Below are positions 17,943-26,990 of a stretch of 64,000 bases of DNA, piece by piece. This stretch comes from an uncultured Gammaproteobacteria bacterium (GTDB lineage Bacteria; Pseudomonadota; Gammaproteobacteria; HK1), in the NCBI GenBank assembly GCA_947258715.1, contig CAMYJH010000020.1, positions 1 to 64,000 of the forward strand, written 5' to 3'. Below the pieces are notes generated by a model. It was given only the letters and a program-made list of their open reading frames with translations, did no database searches and was not told the origin of the DNA. The position numbers were made by a program, and so were the translations under genes. How positions within the stretch are numbered: the stretch's first letter is position 1; each line of letters starts with the position of its first letter.

Positions 17943-20378
17943 GTGGACGAACTTGAAACCACACAAGACAGCCCTTCCTCCGAACAGAACATTTTGCCGG
18001 TATTGCCGCTGCGTGATGTCGTTGTTTATCCCCATACCGTGATACCGCTGTTCGTGGGCCGGGATAAATCCATAAGAGCGCTCGAACGCGCCATGGAGGT
18101 GGACAAGCGAATCCTCCTGGTGGCGCAAAAGGACGCCGCCAAGGACGATCCGGGCCTCGACGATATTTACATGGTTGGAACGGTCTCCAATATTTTGCAG
18201 CTGCTCAAGCTTCCCGACGGCACCGTCAAGGTGCTTGTAGAGGGCGGACAGCGGGCACGCATAGAGCGTTTCGTCGAGCTCGATGATTTCTTTGCCGCCG
18301 AAATGTCGCCCATGGGCCGAAGCGAGGAGGACGAACGAGAGATTGAGATTCTCACCCGTTCAGCACTGGTCCAGTTCGAACAGTATGTGAAGCTCAACAA
18401 GAAGGTCCCGCCCGAAATTCTCGCCTCGCTTTCGAGTATCGAAGACGCTGGTCGGCTTGCGGATACCATCGCCGCCCACCTCTCAGTAAAGATCGAGCAG
18501 AAGCAGGCGATTCTGGAGATCGAAAGCGTGCGTGATCGGCTCGAGCACCTGGTTGCGCGCCTGGAAGAGGAGATCGATCTTCTGCAGGTGGAAAAACGCA
18601 TTCGCGGTCGCGTCAAGCGGCAGATGGAGAAGAGTCAGCGCGAGTACTATCTGAATGAGCAGATGAAAGCTATTCAGAAAGAACTTGGTGACATGGAGGA
18701 CGTGCCGAACGAGGCAGAAGACCTGGCAAAGAAGATCGAAGAAGCAGGCATGACAAAGGAGGCCAAGGAAAAGGCCACTGCCGAACTCAACAAGCTCAAA
18801 ATGATGTCACCGATGTCAGCGGAAGCGACGGTGGTGCGCAATTATATCGATTGGCTCCTTAGCGTACCTTGGAAGAAGCAGACAAAGATCCGCAACGAAT
18901 TGTCGAAAGCGGAACAGGTGCTAGAGGAAGATCATTACGGCCTGGAAAAGGTCAAGGAGCGGATCCTCGAGTATCTTGCCGTTCAGCAGCGTGTCAAGAA
19001 GCTGAAAGGTCCTATTCTTTGCCTCGTTGGACCGCCCGGCGTGGGCAAGACCTCTCTCGGTCAGTCTATTGCCCGCGCTACCAACCGCAAGTTCATTCGC
19101 ATGTCTCTGGGCGGGGTGCGCGACGAAGCGGAAATACGGGGTCACCGGCGAACCTATATCGGAGCGCTGCCGGGCAAAATCATTCAGAATCTGGCTAAGG
19201 TGGAGGTGCGCAATCCATTGTTCCTGCTGGATGAAGTGGACAAGATGTCGATGGATTTCCGCGGCGATCCGTCATCCGCGCTGCTTGAAGTGCTCGACCC
19301 CGAGCAAAACCACACCTTCAACGATCATTATTTAGAAGTGGATTACGATCTGTCTCACGTGATGTTCGTGGCGACGGCCAATACGCTCAATATTCCGCCG
19401 CCACTGCTCGATCGAATGGAAGTCATTCGTCTCGCCGGATACACGGAAGACGAGAAGGTCAACATTGCCAAGCGCTACCTGCTTCCTAAGCAGATGAAAA
19501 ACAATGGTCTCAAGGACGATGAACTGACCATCTCCGAGGCGGCGCTTCAAGACATCATACGCTACTACACGCGTGAAGCCGGTGTGCGTAACGTAGAGCG
19601 CGAGATTGCGAAGATTTGCCGCAAGGTGGTCAAGGAAAAAGTCTCTGGGAAGTCCAGGGGCAATACGCGAATTACTCCGCGACAACTTCAGAAGCATCTG
19701 GGGGTAAAACGTTATCGCTTTGGCCGCATCGATCAGGAAGATCGCATCGGCCAGGTAACCGGTCTCGCATGGACGGAGGTGGGCGGAGATCTACTGACCA
19801 TCGAGGCTGCGATCACCCCCGGAAAGGGTAAGTCGCAATACACTGGCCAGCTCGGAGATGTGATGCAGGAGTCAATCCGAGCTGCCATGACGGTAGTGCG
19901 CAGCCGCACGAAGCTTCTCGGTATTCCGATGGACTTCTATCAGAACAGCGATATCCATATTCACGTGCCCGAGGGCGCAACGCCGAAAGACGGACCGAGT
20001 GCGGGTGTTGGTATGTGCACGGCGATCATTTCTGCGCTGACCAAGATCCCGGTACGCTCCGAAGTCGCAATGACGGGGGAAATCACGCTTCGCGGTGAAG
20101 TGTTGCCCATTGGTGGATTGAAGGAGAAGTTGCTGGCCGCGCTACGTGGGGGTATCAAGGTCGTATTGATCCCGGAAGAGAATGAACGCGAGCTGACCGA
20201 GATCCCGCTCAACATCAAGCAGCATCTCGATATCCGAGCTGTCAAATGGATCGACCAGGTTCTTCAGGTTGCGCTTACTCACCTGCCGGAGACTGCTGAG
20301 ACTGAGAAACCAGAGCAGATTGTGGAAGGCGAAGGCGGCAAGGACGACGATGCGCGCAACACCCTTACCACGCATTGA
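17943..20378 (+). CDS. lon: Lon ATP-dependent protease
   Basis: An 811-residue Lon. The N-terminal substrate domain begins with [20 protein letters not shown]. The AAA+ domain carries Walker A (GPPGVGKTS, near residue 363). The C-terminal protease has the Ser-Lys dyad: Ser686 in DGPSAGVGM and Lys729 in [11 protein letters not shown]. The GTG start has GAGG five bases upstream. A TTGCGT/TAAAAT pair lies about 60-80 bases upstream and could be a promoter, but the spacing is short. Lon degrades damaged and regulatory proteins in the cytoplasm. About 600 bases separate it from hupB. Confidence 0.98.
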   Translation: MDELETTQDSPSSEQNILPVLPLRDVVVYPHTVIPLFVGRDKSIRALERAMEVDKRILLVAQKDAAKDDPGLDDIYMVGTVSNILQLLKLPDGTVKVLVEGGQRARIERFVELDDFFAAEMSPMGRSEEDEREIEILTRSALVQFEQYVKLNKKVPPEILASLSSIEDAGRLADTIAAHLSVKIEQKQAILEIESVRDRLEHLVARLEEEIDLLQVEKRIRGRVKRQMEKSQREYYLNEQMKAIQKELGDMEDVPNEAEDLAKKIEEAGMTKEAKEKATAELNKLKMMSPMSAEATVVRNYIDWLLSVPWKKQTKIRNELSKAEQVLEEDHYGLEKVKERILEYLAVQQRVKKLKGPILCLVGPPGVGKTSLGQSIARATNRKFIRMSLGGVRDEAEIRGHRRTYIGALPGKIIQNLAKVEVRNPLFLLDEVDKMSMDFRGDPSSALLEVLDPEQNHTFNDHYLEVDYDLSHVMFVATANTLNIPPPLLDRMEVIRLAGYTEDEKVNIAKRYLLPKQMKNNGLKDDELTISEAALQDIIRYYTREAGVRNVEREIAKICRKVVKEKVSGKSRGNTRITPRQLQKHLGVKRYRFGRIDQEDRIGQVTGLAWTEVGGDLLTIEAAITPGKGKSQYTGQLGDVMQESIRAAMTVVRSRTKLLGIPMDFYQNSDIHIHVPEGATPKDGPSAGVGMCTAIISALTKIPVRSEVAMTGEITLRGEVLPIGGLKEKLLAALRGGIKVVLIPEENERELTEIPLNIKQHLDIRAVKWIDQVLQVALTHLPETAETEKPEQIVEGEGGKDDDARNTLTTH

Positions 20379-20495
20379 CGCTGTTTTTGGAAAGTAGAGT
20401 TAAAGCCGCTTAACGATGCACGTCCGGGGTGGCTGCAGTTGCGGCAACCACGGGTCGAGCTTGAATTAAAGCGGCTCGCTTTCGGGGCAAGTTTC

Positions 20496-20604
20496 TAGAA
20501 CCTATCTCAAAATTAGCGAGCGCAGGCGAGACAAGGCAAAAACAGGCGAAAAAGCGGAGTTTACACGCCAGTAAATGAGCATTTTGAGCCTGTGATAGGT
20601 TCTA
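20496..20604 (+). repeat. MITE-like inverted-repeat element, copy 1
   Basis: This 109-base element begins TAGAACCTATC and ends with the exact inverse, GATAGGTTCTA; the match extends to CTAG at both edges. The inside carries an imperfect palindromic core bounded by AACAGGC and GCCTG. A second copy in reverse orientation lies at 23436-23541. It has no coding capacity and fills part of the lon-hupB gap. The flanking bases do not show a convincing longer target duplication. Confidence 0.75.
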
Positions 20605-20847
20605 GTTTGTTGCCTCGGTTAGTCGCCGCGCTTAGTCTTTTGAATCTCGATCTTCAGTGAATTTACACAGCCTTTTAGCTGAGGAGTGTTCACGTCCATG
20701 AGCATTCGGTCGGACATTTAGCGTGCCTCATCGATGCCGGCGGTGACTTAGTGCCGGGGCAGGGCGCGGAAACTTGGTTTTTTTCAAGGTTCTTTTAACC
20801 CCTTTGAGTACAAAGTTTTGTTCCCACGGATCGCCTGCTTTCCTTGC

Positions 20848-20877
20848 TTGACACTGCTTTCAGGCAGTTGGTATAAG
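20848..20877 (+). promoter_or_regulatory. Sigma70-type promoter of hupB
   Basis: TTGACA at 20848-20853 and TATAAG at 20872-20877 are separated by 18 bases. The spacer holds a small inverted repeat (ACTGC and GCAGT), which could be an operator or chance. The hupB start lies about 100 bases downstream. Confidence 0.65.
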
Positions 20878-20978
20878 ATTTTGAGAGGTTATCTTGGCGA
20901 CGTCCGGGACCAAGTGTACAGATGGGGGGGTTACCGGACGTTAATCATTTTGGGCTCGTGCACTTGAGGGTAAAGGTA

Positions 20979-21251
20979 ATGAATAAAGCTCAACTTATTG
21001 ACGCGGTTGCCGATGCAACCGATCTCTCCAAAGCGTCTGCGGGACGCGCGGTTGAATCTGTTCTGGACATCATCACGAGCTCGTTGAAGAGAGGCGATGC
21101 GGTGACACTGGTGGGTTTCGGAACCTTCACGACTCGAAATCGCGCTGCCCGTTCTGGCCGCAATCCTCGTACCGGTGCGACCATTCAGATCCCGGCGTCG
21201 ACCCTGCCCGTGTTCAAGCCTGGCAAGGCCCTGAAGGATGCCGTAAACTGA
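20979..21251 (+). CDS. hupB: Histone-like DNA-binding protein HU, beta type
   Basis: A 90-residue HU protein that bends and compacts DNA. The start [20 protein letters not shown], the central [20 protein letters not shown] and the arm sequence [21 protein letters not shown] are typical. The ATG at 20979 follows GAGGGTAAAGG and gives the usual N-terminus; the open frame extends 19 codons further upstream without support. It follows lon, as in related genomes, and has its own strong promoter. Confidence 0.97.
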   Translation: MNKAQLIDAVADATDLSKASAGRAVESVLDIITSSLKRGDAVTLVGFGTFTTRNRAARSGRNPRTGATIQIPASTLPVFKPGKALKDAVN

Positions 21252-21264
21252 GCGGCTAGCCTTC

Positions 21265-21340
21265 GGGTGCTTAGCTCAGCTGGGAGAGCGTCGCCCTTAC
21301 AAGGCGAAGGTCGGGGGTTCGAACCCCTCAGCACCCACCA
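21265..21340 (+). tRNA. tRNA-Val (UAC anticodon)
   Basis: The acceptor GGGTGCT at the 5' end pairs with AGCACCC at 21330-21336, then A and encoded CCA. The anticodon loop CTTACAA gives UAC, and the T-loop is GTTCGAAC. Length is 76 bases. It starts 13 bases after hupB and may share its transcript. Confidence 0.97.
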
Positions 21341-21346
21341 AACCAC

Positions 21347-21423
21347 GGAGTGGTAGTTCAGTTGGTTAGAATGCCGGCCTGTCACGCCGGAGGTCGCGGG
21401 TTCAAGTCCCGTCCACTCCGCCA
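21347..21423 (+). tRNA. tRNA-Asp (GUC anticodon)
   Basis: The acceptor GGAGTGG pairs with CCACTCC at 21413-21419, followed by G and encoded CCA. The anticodon loop CTGTCAC gives GUC. It lies six bases after tRNA-Val, so the two are processed from one transcript. Confidence 0.97.
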
Positions 21424-21435
21424 ATAGTTTGTGCA

Positions 21436-21467
21436 GATGGGCGCCACCGAATGCGGTGGCGCCCATC
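21436..21467 (+). terminator. Perfect 14-bp hairpin after the tRNA pair
   Basis: GATGGGCGCCACCG (21436-21449) and its exact inverse (21454-21467) flank a four-base loop AATG. No T-run follows, so it may be a factor-assisted terminator or a processing and stability hairpin at the 3' end of the hupB-tRNA transcript, before ppiD. Confidence 0.55.
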
Positions 21468-21521
21468 GCGCTTTCCGGGGGACATTGCGAACCAGTCAGT
21501 GGCCGCGTAGTCGAATCCAGC

Positions 21522-23438
21522 ATGCTCGAATTCATTAGAAAGCGGGCGACCGGATGGGTCGCTTGGGGCATTGTGATCCTCATCAGCATTCCCTTTGCGC
21601 TGTGGGGCATCAATCAGTACTTCACCCCTGTTTCCGATCTCTCGGTGGCGAAGGTCAACGGCACGGAGATCGAGCTTCGGGAGTTTCAACAGGCGGTACA
21701 AGAGCAGCGTTCCAGGCTGCGGCAAATGCTCGGCCCGGAGCTGGCTGCATCGCTTGACGAGGGATTGGTGCGCCAGCAGACCTTGGAGCAGATGATTGGC
21801 GAACAGCTGTTGCTGCAGGCGGCGGCTGCTTCGGGGATGCGCATCGGCGACGCCCAGCTCGCGGCCGAAATCCAGTCACAGGAAATATTTCGCGGCGATG
21901 GAAAATTCTCGCCTGATCGCTATCAGAACTTCCTTCGCCAGCGGGGATATTCCCCCGGCGGCTTCGAGCAGATCATGCGCCAAGGCCTGCTTACGGGGCA
22001 GATCACCAACGGACTGGTGAGCTCGGCCTTCGTTACCGACGCCGAACTTGCGCGCATGCGCGCGCTTCAAGGCCAGAAAAGAAGCTTCAGCACGCTCGAG
22101 GTGCCGGTTTCCCGCTTCACGGAGGTGACGGTCTCTGAAGAGGCCATTGCCAGTCACTACGAGGAAAACAAAGCCCGTTACGAGAGTCCAGAACAGGTCG
22201 CGATCACGTATCTGGAGATCTCCAGGCCCGGAATTGCGGCTGAGATTCCCGTCGACGAGGCAGAGCTGCTGAAACTGTATCAGGCAAGGCAGGCCAACTA
22301 CGGTACCCCGGAGCAGCGAAAGGTGAGCCACATTCTCGTCGGTCTGCCGTCAGACGCGGACGAATCGTCGGTGGAGGAGGCGCGGAGCAAGTTGCTCGAC
22401 ATTCGGCGGCAAATCGAATCGGGTGCATCTTTCGAAGCCATGGCGAAGGCGCACTCGGACGATCCGGGAACGGCCCAGAACGGCGGTGATTTGGGCTTCA
22501 TTTCCCGCGACATCATGGACCCGGCCTTCGAGGCGGCGGCTTTCTCGCTTGATGCAGGTGAGCTGAGCGCGCCTGTTCGCTCCGCCTTTGGCTTTCATCT
22601 GGTCCGCGTGTCGGAGATCCGAGAGGGTCGAACCCGAAGCTTCGAGCAGGTGAAAACGCAGCTCAAATCCGAATTTCAGAATGAGCAGGCGGACCTGGTG
22701 TTTTCCGAACAGGTGGAGCGCCTGGCCAATTTGGCCTTCGAGCACCCGGAATCGCTTGACATCGCGGCAGAAACGCTGGGACTGGAGATCAAGACATCAT
22801 CGCCTTTTGGACGCGAGGGATTGCCGGCGGGAATTGCCTCGAATCCTGAGGTGGTTTCGGCAGCTTTCAGCGATGACGTGGTCTTAGGGGGAAATAACAG
22901 CGAGGCACTGGAGCTCGGTGACGGTGTGGTAGTGGTGCTGCGGGTCGAAAGTCACGAGCCGGCGGCACAACTGCCGCTGGACGCGGTTCGAGATCAAATC
23001 GTTGAGGAGTTAAAGCTTCGGATCGCCCGTGAAAAGGCTATGCAGACCGGCCAAACGCTGCTGGAGAAGCTGAGAAACGGCGAGCCGCCAGAGCAGGTGG
23101 CGGCGTCAGAAAATGCCCAGTGGAGTGAAAGCACCTCGTTCTCGCGGCAATCGGGCGAGGGCGACCCGGGGCTACGTGCCCTGGTGTTCCGTATGCCCAA
23201 GCCCGAACAAGAGGCTCGCACCTACGCCGGGCGCTCGTTGCCCGACGGCGGGTTCGAGATCGTGGCCCTGGAGTCAGTGACCCCAGGAACGGCTGACGGC
23301 GAGGGAGATGCGCCCGAGGATCTTCGCCGCTCGATGACCACCGACCATGGATCCGCCGCAGTGGAGGAATATTCCCGCGCCCTGCGGGACGAAGCGGAAG
23401 TGGCGATTAACCTGGAAAACCTTCAGGGCAGTCTTTAG
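21522..23438 (+). CDS. ppiD: Periplasmic folding chaperone PpiD, membrane-anchored
   Basis: A 638-residue protein with a short cytoplasmic N-terminus (MLEFIRKRATG), one membrane segment (WVAWGIVILISIPFALWGI, about 12-31) and a large periplasmic part. A SurA/PpiD-like N-terminal domain follows, then a parvulin-type PPIase domain at roughly 265-365 (VSHILVGL, AHSDDPGTAQNGGDLGFISR, FGFHLVRV). PpiD helps proteins leaving the Sec translocon fold. The ATG at 21522 gives the normal N-terminus; upstream frame runs into tRNA sequence. The stop codon TAG at 23436-23438 is the first three bases of the repeat element that follows. Confidence 0.94.
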   Translation: MLEFIRKRATGWVAWGIVILISIPFALWGINQYFTPVSDLSVAKVNGTEIELREFQQAVQEQRSRLRQMLGPELAASLDEGLVRQQTLEQMIGEQLLLQAAAASGMRIGDAQLAAEIQSQEIFRGDGKFSPDRYQNFLRQRGYSPGGFEQIMRQGLLTGQITNGLVSSAFVTDAELARMRALQGQKRSFSTLEVPVSRFTEVTVSEEAIASHYEENKARYESPEQVAITYLEISRPGIAAEIPVDEAELLKLYQARQANYGTPEQRKVSHILVGLPSDADESSVEEARSKLLDIRRQIESGASFEAMAKAHSDDPGTAQNGGDLGFISRDIMDPAFEAAAFSLDAGELSAPVRSAFGFHLVRVSEIREGRTRSFEQVKTQLKSEFQNEQADLVFSEQVERLANLAFEHPESLDIAAETLGLEIKTSSPFGREGLPAGIASNPEVVSAAFSDDVVLGGNNSEALELGDGVVVVLRVESHEPAAQLPLDAVRDQIVEELKLRIAREKAMQTGQTLLEKLRNGEPPEQVAASENAQWSESTSFSRQSGEGDPGLRALVFRMPKPEQEARTYAGRSLPDGGFEIVALESVTPGTADGEGDAPEDLRRSMTTDHGSAAVEEYSRALRDEAEVAINLENLQGSL

Positions 23439-23541
23439 AACCTATCTCAAAATTGCTGCGCTTGCCGATACGGCGTTAAAAACAGGCTCAAAATGCTCAT
23501 TTACTTGCGTTTAAACTCCGCTTTTTCGCCTGTTTTCTAGA
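23436..23541 (-). repeat. MITE-like element, copy 2, inverted relative to copy 1
   Basis: It opens with the same TAGAACCTATCTCAAAATT terminus as copy 1. Its core of about 55 bases (from AACAGGC to GCCTGTT) matches the reverse complement of the copy 1 core with only a few changes. The far end stops at CTAGA without the full terminal repeat, so this copy is truncated or rearranged. Its first three bases form the ppiD stop codon, and its other end lies 10 bases from the stop of the HNH gene. Confidence 0.72.
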
Positions 23542-23551
23542 CTCGTTAGCG

Positions 23552-24136
23552 TCAGCCGCTCAGCGAGAGCCGGCTGCCGTTTCTGAACCGCTTTCTCAGA
23601 AACTGCATCTGATCGGCCAGGATTCGCCGGTTCGAAAGCACTAGGTATTCCGCGCGGTTTGGCACGAAGGGTACTGCCAGCAAGCTCATTCCAGACTGCT
23701 CCGGGGTGCGCGCCCCCTTGGCATGATTGCAGGGCTTGCACGCGGTGACCACGTTGCTCCAGCAATCCTTGCCTCCCTGGGAAAGCGGGCGAACGTGATC
23801 GCGGGTCAGCATGTGCTCGGCGTACTGCCGTCCGCAATACATGCAAATCTGACCGTCCCTCAAGAAGAGCTCGCCGTTGGATAATGGCGGCACCAGTCGG
23901 CTGCCGCTGGGATTCTTGAGTTTGCCTTTGACCGCGATTATGGAGCTGATGGTGACGATGGATTGCTCGCCGCTGATGCGGTTGAAACCACCGTGGAAGG
24001 TGAACATATGATCACCGGCATTCCACGCAATCATCGAACGGGTGTCCAGCACAACTGCGACCCGCCAGGGAATCCAACGCAGAGGCTGACCCGTGACGTC
24101 CAGCCGCAGAATTAACGGTGTCGCATTCGCGTCCAA
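23552..24136 (-). CDS. HNH endonuclease family protein, 194 aa
   Basis: The C-terminal half is a classical HNH nuclease domain: CMYCGRQY with the first metal-binding Cys pair, TRDHVRPLSQGGKDCWSNVV with the catalytic Asp-His, and CKPCNHAKGARTPEQSG with the second Cys pair. The N-terminal 90 residues (LRWIPWRVAVVLDTRSMIAW) precede the nuclease, a layout seen in many stand-alone chromosomal HNH proteins of unknown role. The start is a TTG at 24136 with AAAGGA just upstream. It converges on ppiD across the repeat element. No methylase or other defence gene is next to it. Confidence 0.88.
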   Translation of the reverse strand: MDANATPLILRLDVTGQPLRWIPWRVAVVLDTRSMIAWNAGDHMFTFHGGFNRISGEQSIVTISSIIAVKGKLKNPSGSRLVPPLSNGELFLRDGQICMYCGRQYAEHMLTRDHVRPLSQGGKDCWSNVVTACKPCNHAKGARTPEQSGMSLLAVPFVPNRAEYLVLSNRRILADQMQFLRKRFRNGSRLSLSG

Positions 24137-24424
24137 CGGCTTTCCTTTGAAGTGCGCTTTTCTATCAGCTTAGTACACTGAAGTCCTTTGGTTATTGTGC
24201 ATAAAAGGGCAGAGAAAGCAAAACCATGGCGCGGCGGGCGGCGGCGTCGGTTTAGCGCGAGTTCTGCTTAATGTCGTAGCTCGCCGCTGCCCCAAAGTGC
24301 TTCTTTTGAAGCATTGGAACGCAGGGTTTGAGCTCGAGCGGCGAAGGTCGCCGCACCCTGCCCCGGCTTGAATCGTAGGCCTGCGGGGGCTAGGTTTTAT
24401 AGCGATCGGGTGGGAATTCCTTTG

Positions 24425-24922
24425 GTGCAATCCGGACAAGATAAAAAGCTGCTCGGCAACCTTTCATTCGTCGGCCGAACATTCGAGGGGCGCTTCAATG
24501 AAACGCCCTACGTTCTGGATATGGACGCGAATCTGTATATCGGACCTGCTGACCATTCAAGCCGTGACGAGCACGCCGGTGTCGAGGTCGTGTATCAGTT
24601 TCTGCGCCAGACGGGGAGCATCAAACATTCGATCAAGGAACTACTTCATCACCGGCTGCAGCTGCTGGAGGCATTCTCCGCCTTCGATCAGGCTCGAGTG
24701 GAACGCCAGGCAGACGAGTTTCAGATTTTCATATTCGGGACTTACGACGGAGAACCCCTTGCGGGAACCGGCGACGACGATATGCCGGCGGGCCCCTGCG
24801 GAAAATCGATCAATGCCATCAAGCGGCACTTTTACGCCGCCTGCAGGATCCTCGACCAGGAGTTTGATCGGCGCGAGCTCGAACAGGCGCATAAATCGGC
24901 CGAAGCGAAGTTCAACAGCTAA
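24425..24922 (+). CDS. Hypothetical cytoplasmic protein, 165 aa
   Basis: I do not recognise the family. The open frame starts at 24368 (TTG), but GTG codons at 24410 and 24425 are better candidates. I chose 24425 because GGGA lies nine bases upstream; this is uncertain. Visible features are LGNLSFVGRTFEGRFNETPY, VLDMDANLYIGPADHSS, a charged helical middle (IKHSIKELLHHRLQLLEAFS), and an acidic loop EPLAGTGDDDMPAGPCGKSI. There is no membrane segment or signal peptide. It is divergent from the HNH gene and convergent with the asparaginase gene. Confidence 0.6.
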   Translation: MQSGQDKKLLGNLSFVGRTFEGRFNETPYVLDMDANLYIGPADHSSRDEHAGVEVVYQFLRQTGSIKHSIKELLHHRLQLLEAFSAFDQARVERQADEFQIFIFGTYDGEPLAGTGDDDMPAGPCGKSINAIKRHFYAACRILDQEFDRRELEQAHKSAEAKFNS

Positions 24923-25016
24923 GGAAGCGTTTGCAAGCTCTCGGCGCGAGCAGGAAGCCCTTGGCGTTTAAGCAGTGCAGCGGGCGCGGTCGACCCGGGG
25001 CGCTGTCGGGATTGAG

Positions 25017-26081
25017 TCAGCGCAGCTTGAATACGGCTCGATAGGCTCCGACGCTCAGTCCCCGAACGTTAACGATTGCGGCGCCCGCAAGCTGGTCCAG
25101 CGTCTCCACCGCCGCCGATTTGTCCGGCTCGATTTCAAGCTGTCGCAGAATATCGCAGGCGATCACCGGCCGCGCCCGGGCGTCGCCGTCGCCGTCCTCA
25201 ACCTTGAAAGCGATACCGAGACCTTGCGGGTATACGATAGTGGGCGCCAGGGCGAGCGCATAGACGCCTGCCGCACCGCCCTTGGCAAACAGCCGCCCAT
25301 TGAAGCTCACCATCAGCCGGGTATCGAAAAAGCCTTTGCCGGCCACCATTTCTGGATGGCGGCTGCCGGCGGTGAATAGAAGCCTCAGCTCCTCGCTTAT
25401 CGACCGTTGTTCCACTGCGGGCGCGCCCTCAGGGTGGGCGAGGGCGGCGTACATGTGCCCCAGACCCCGCATGGAGACCCAGTGGGTGGGCAAAGAGCAG
25501 CCGTCTATGGAATGAGGCAGCGGCGTGTTCTGCGTCCGGCACAGGGTGGCAACGATGTCGTGGATTCGCGTTTGAAGTGGATGCTGGGCCTCAATGTAGC
25601 TTTTGAGCGGCCAGCCGTTCTTGAGGCAAACGGCGAGCATGCCAGCGTGTTTGCCGCTGCAGTTCGAGTGCAGGTTGTGCGGCGACTCACCGCCACAGAC
25701 CAGCGCGTCCCGGGCGGAAGAACTGTAAGGCCAGTGAGCGCCGCACAGCAGAGCCTCTGGGGATAGCCCGTAAGCGTCCAGGATGCCTTGAACCCGGTCG
25801 GTGTGCATGGCCTCGCCCGCGTGAGAGGCCATCATCACGGCCAGGTCGGGCATAAGCTCGTCAGGTCCGCGAGGGCCGTCTCGATGCAGGCCGTCCAGCA
25901 GATAGGGCAGGAGCTGAAACGGCTTGGTGGTGGAGCGCAACGGAAAGGCCGCGTCCACGTCGCCGACTGCGGCAATCAGCCCGCCGGCGCCGTCAACCAC
26001 AGCAATGGCACCGGCATTCCGGATCTCCGCTCCCTCAGCCGGGCCGCGGCTGGCCTCGACCAGTGGTGGTAGACGGGTCAC
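25017..26081 (-). CDS. L-asparaginase II, Rhizobium etli type
   Basis: A 354-residue member of the Asparaginase_II family, unrelated to E. coli AnsA/AnsB. The Ser-x-x-Lys active-site motif is Ser50-Lys53 (LRSTTKPFQ), and Ser86 lies in MMASHAGE. Cys141 and Lys144 (NCSGKHAG) and Cys195 (DGCSLPTHW) have the same mutual spacing as the zinc ligands Cys135, Lys138 and Cys189 recalled for the R. etli enzyme. It should hydrolyse asparagine to aspartate and ammonia in the cytoplasm. There is no signal peptide. It lies 28 bases downstream of fabI on the same strand and may be co-transcribed with it. Confidence 0.9.
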   Translation of the reverse strand: MTRLPPLVEASRGPAEGAEIRNAGAIAVVDGAGGLIAAVGDVDAAFPLRSTTKPFQLLPYLLDGLHRDGPRGPDELMPDLAVMMASHAGEAMHTDRVQGILDAYGLSPEALLCGAHWPYSSSARDALVCGGESPHNLHSNCSGKHAGMLAVCLKNGWPLKSYIEAQHPLQTRIHDIVATLCRTQNTPLPHSIDGCSLPTHWVSMRGLGHMYAALAHPEGAPAVEQRSISEELRLLFTAGSRHPEMVAGKGFFDTRLMVSFNGRLFAKGGAAGVYALALAPTIVYPQGLGIAFKVEDGDGDARARPVIACDILRQLEIEPDKSAAVETLDQLAGAAIVNVRGLSVGAYRAVFKLR

Positions 26082-26109
26082 CTATGCTCAGCCTCGAGCC
26101 GATACGGGA

Positions 26110-26895
26110 TCAGCTGGGCTCGCCTATGCCGACGGCATTGAATCCTGCGTCGGCGAATACCACCTCCCCGGTCACTGCGGAGGCCAGATCAGAGCAAAGA
26201 AACGCGGCCAGGTTGCCCACCTCGTCGATGGTGACGTTTCTCCTTAAAGGTGAGTTCGCCTCAACGTGTTCGAGCAGTCTCCGAAATTCGGAAACCCCGG
26301 CCGCCGCCAGGGTCCTGATGGGACCTGCCGAGATTGCGTTCACGCGCACGCCCTCGGGCCCGAGCGCCGCCGCCATGTAACGCACGTTGGCCTCGAGGCT
26401 CGCTTTGGCGATGCCCATGACGTTGTAGTTGGGCATCACCCGCTCGGCGCCAAGGTAGGTGAGAGTCAACAGCGCGCTTCCCGAAGTCAACATTTTGCGC
26501 CCGGCCTTGGCCAGGGCAGAAAAGCTGTAGGCGCTCACGTCCTGGGAGATCCGAAACGCCTCCCGGTTGACCGCCTCCAGGTAGTTTCCGGACAGCGCCT
26601 CCCGGGGCGCATAGGCCACCGCGTGAACGATGATGTCGAGACCATCCCAGCAGCGACCGAGGTGCTCGAAAACCGCGTCGATCTCCTGGTCGCTGGCCAC
26701 GTCGCAGGGCAAACAGATGTCGGAGTCGACCTCCGCGGCGAGCCTTTCGACCCGTTCGCGCAGACGCTCCGTCTGGTAGGTAAAGGCCAGCTCCGCGCCC
26801 TGCTGACGCATGGCTTTGGCGATACCCCAGGCGATGGAGCGGTTGCTGGCGACGCCGACAATGAGTGCCCGCTTGTGGTTCAGAAAGCCCGTCAT
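26110..26895 (-). CDS. fabI: Enoyl-[acyl-carrier-protein] reductase (NADH)
   Basis: This catalyses the last reduction step of the fatty-acid elongation cycle. The 261-residue protein carries the cofactor motif [19 protein letters not shown], and the catalytic residues Tyr147, Tyr157 and Lys164 ([18 protein letters not shown]), one residue off the E. coli numbering 146/156/163. The ATG at 26895 gives the family N-terminus [11 protein letters not shown]; the open frame runs 68 codons further upstream without homology. It sits after the yej genes as in Pseudomonas, but the importer ATPase gene expected between them is absent. Confidence 0.96.
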   Translation of the reverse strand: MTGFLNHKRALIVGVASNRSIAWGIAKAMRQQGAELAFTYQTERLRERVERLAAEVDSDICLPCDVASDQEIDAVFEHLGRCWDGLDIIVHAVAYAPREALSGNYLEAVNREAFRISQDVSAYSFSALAKAGRKMLTSGSALLTLTYLGAERVMPNYNVMGIAKASLEANVRYMAAALGPEGVRVNAISAGPIRTLAAAGVSEFRRLLEHVEANSPLRRNVTIDEVGNLAAFLCSDLASAVTGEVVFADAGFNAVGIGEPS

Positions 26896-26990
26896 GGAAT
26901 CATCCGTCTTTTTCGATTTTGAAAGCCGCGCCGAAGTGTAAACGCTATAACGATTGCGGGGAAAGCCGGCGGACCCGGCGTGGGTGACGT

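Noticed and set aside
23552..24136. HNH nuclease as part of a restriction or other defence system
   Set aside because: No methylase, helicase or toxin gene is adjacent; neighbours are ppiD and an unknown gene. Nothing beyond a nuclease domain is supported.
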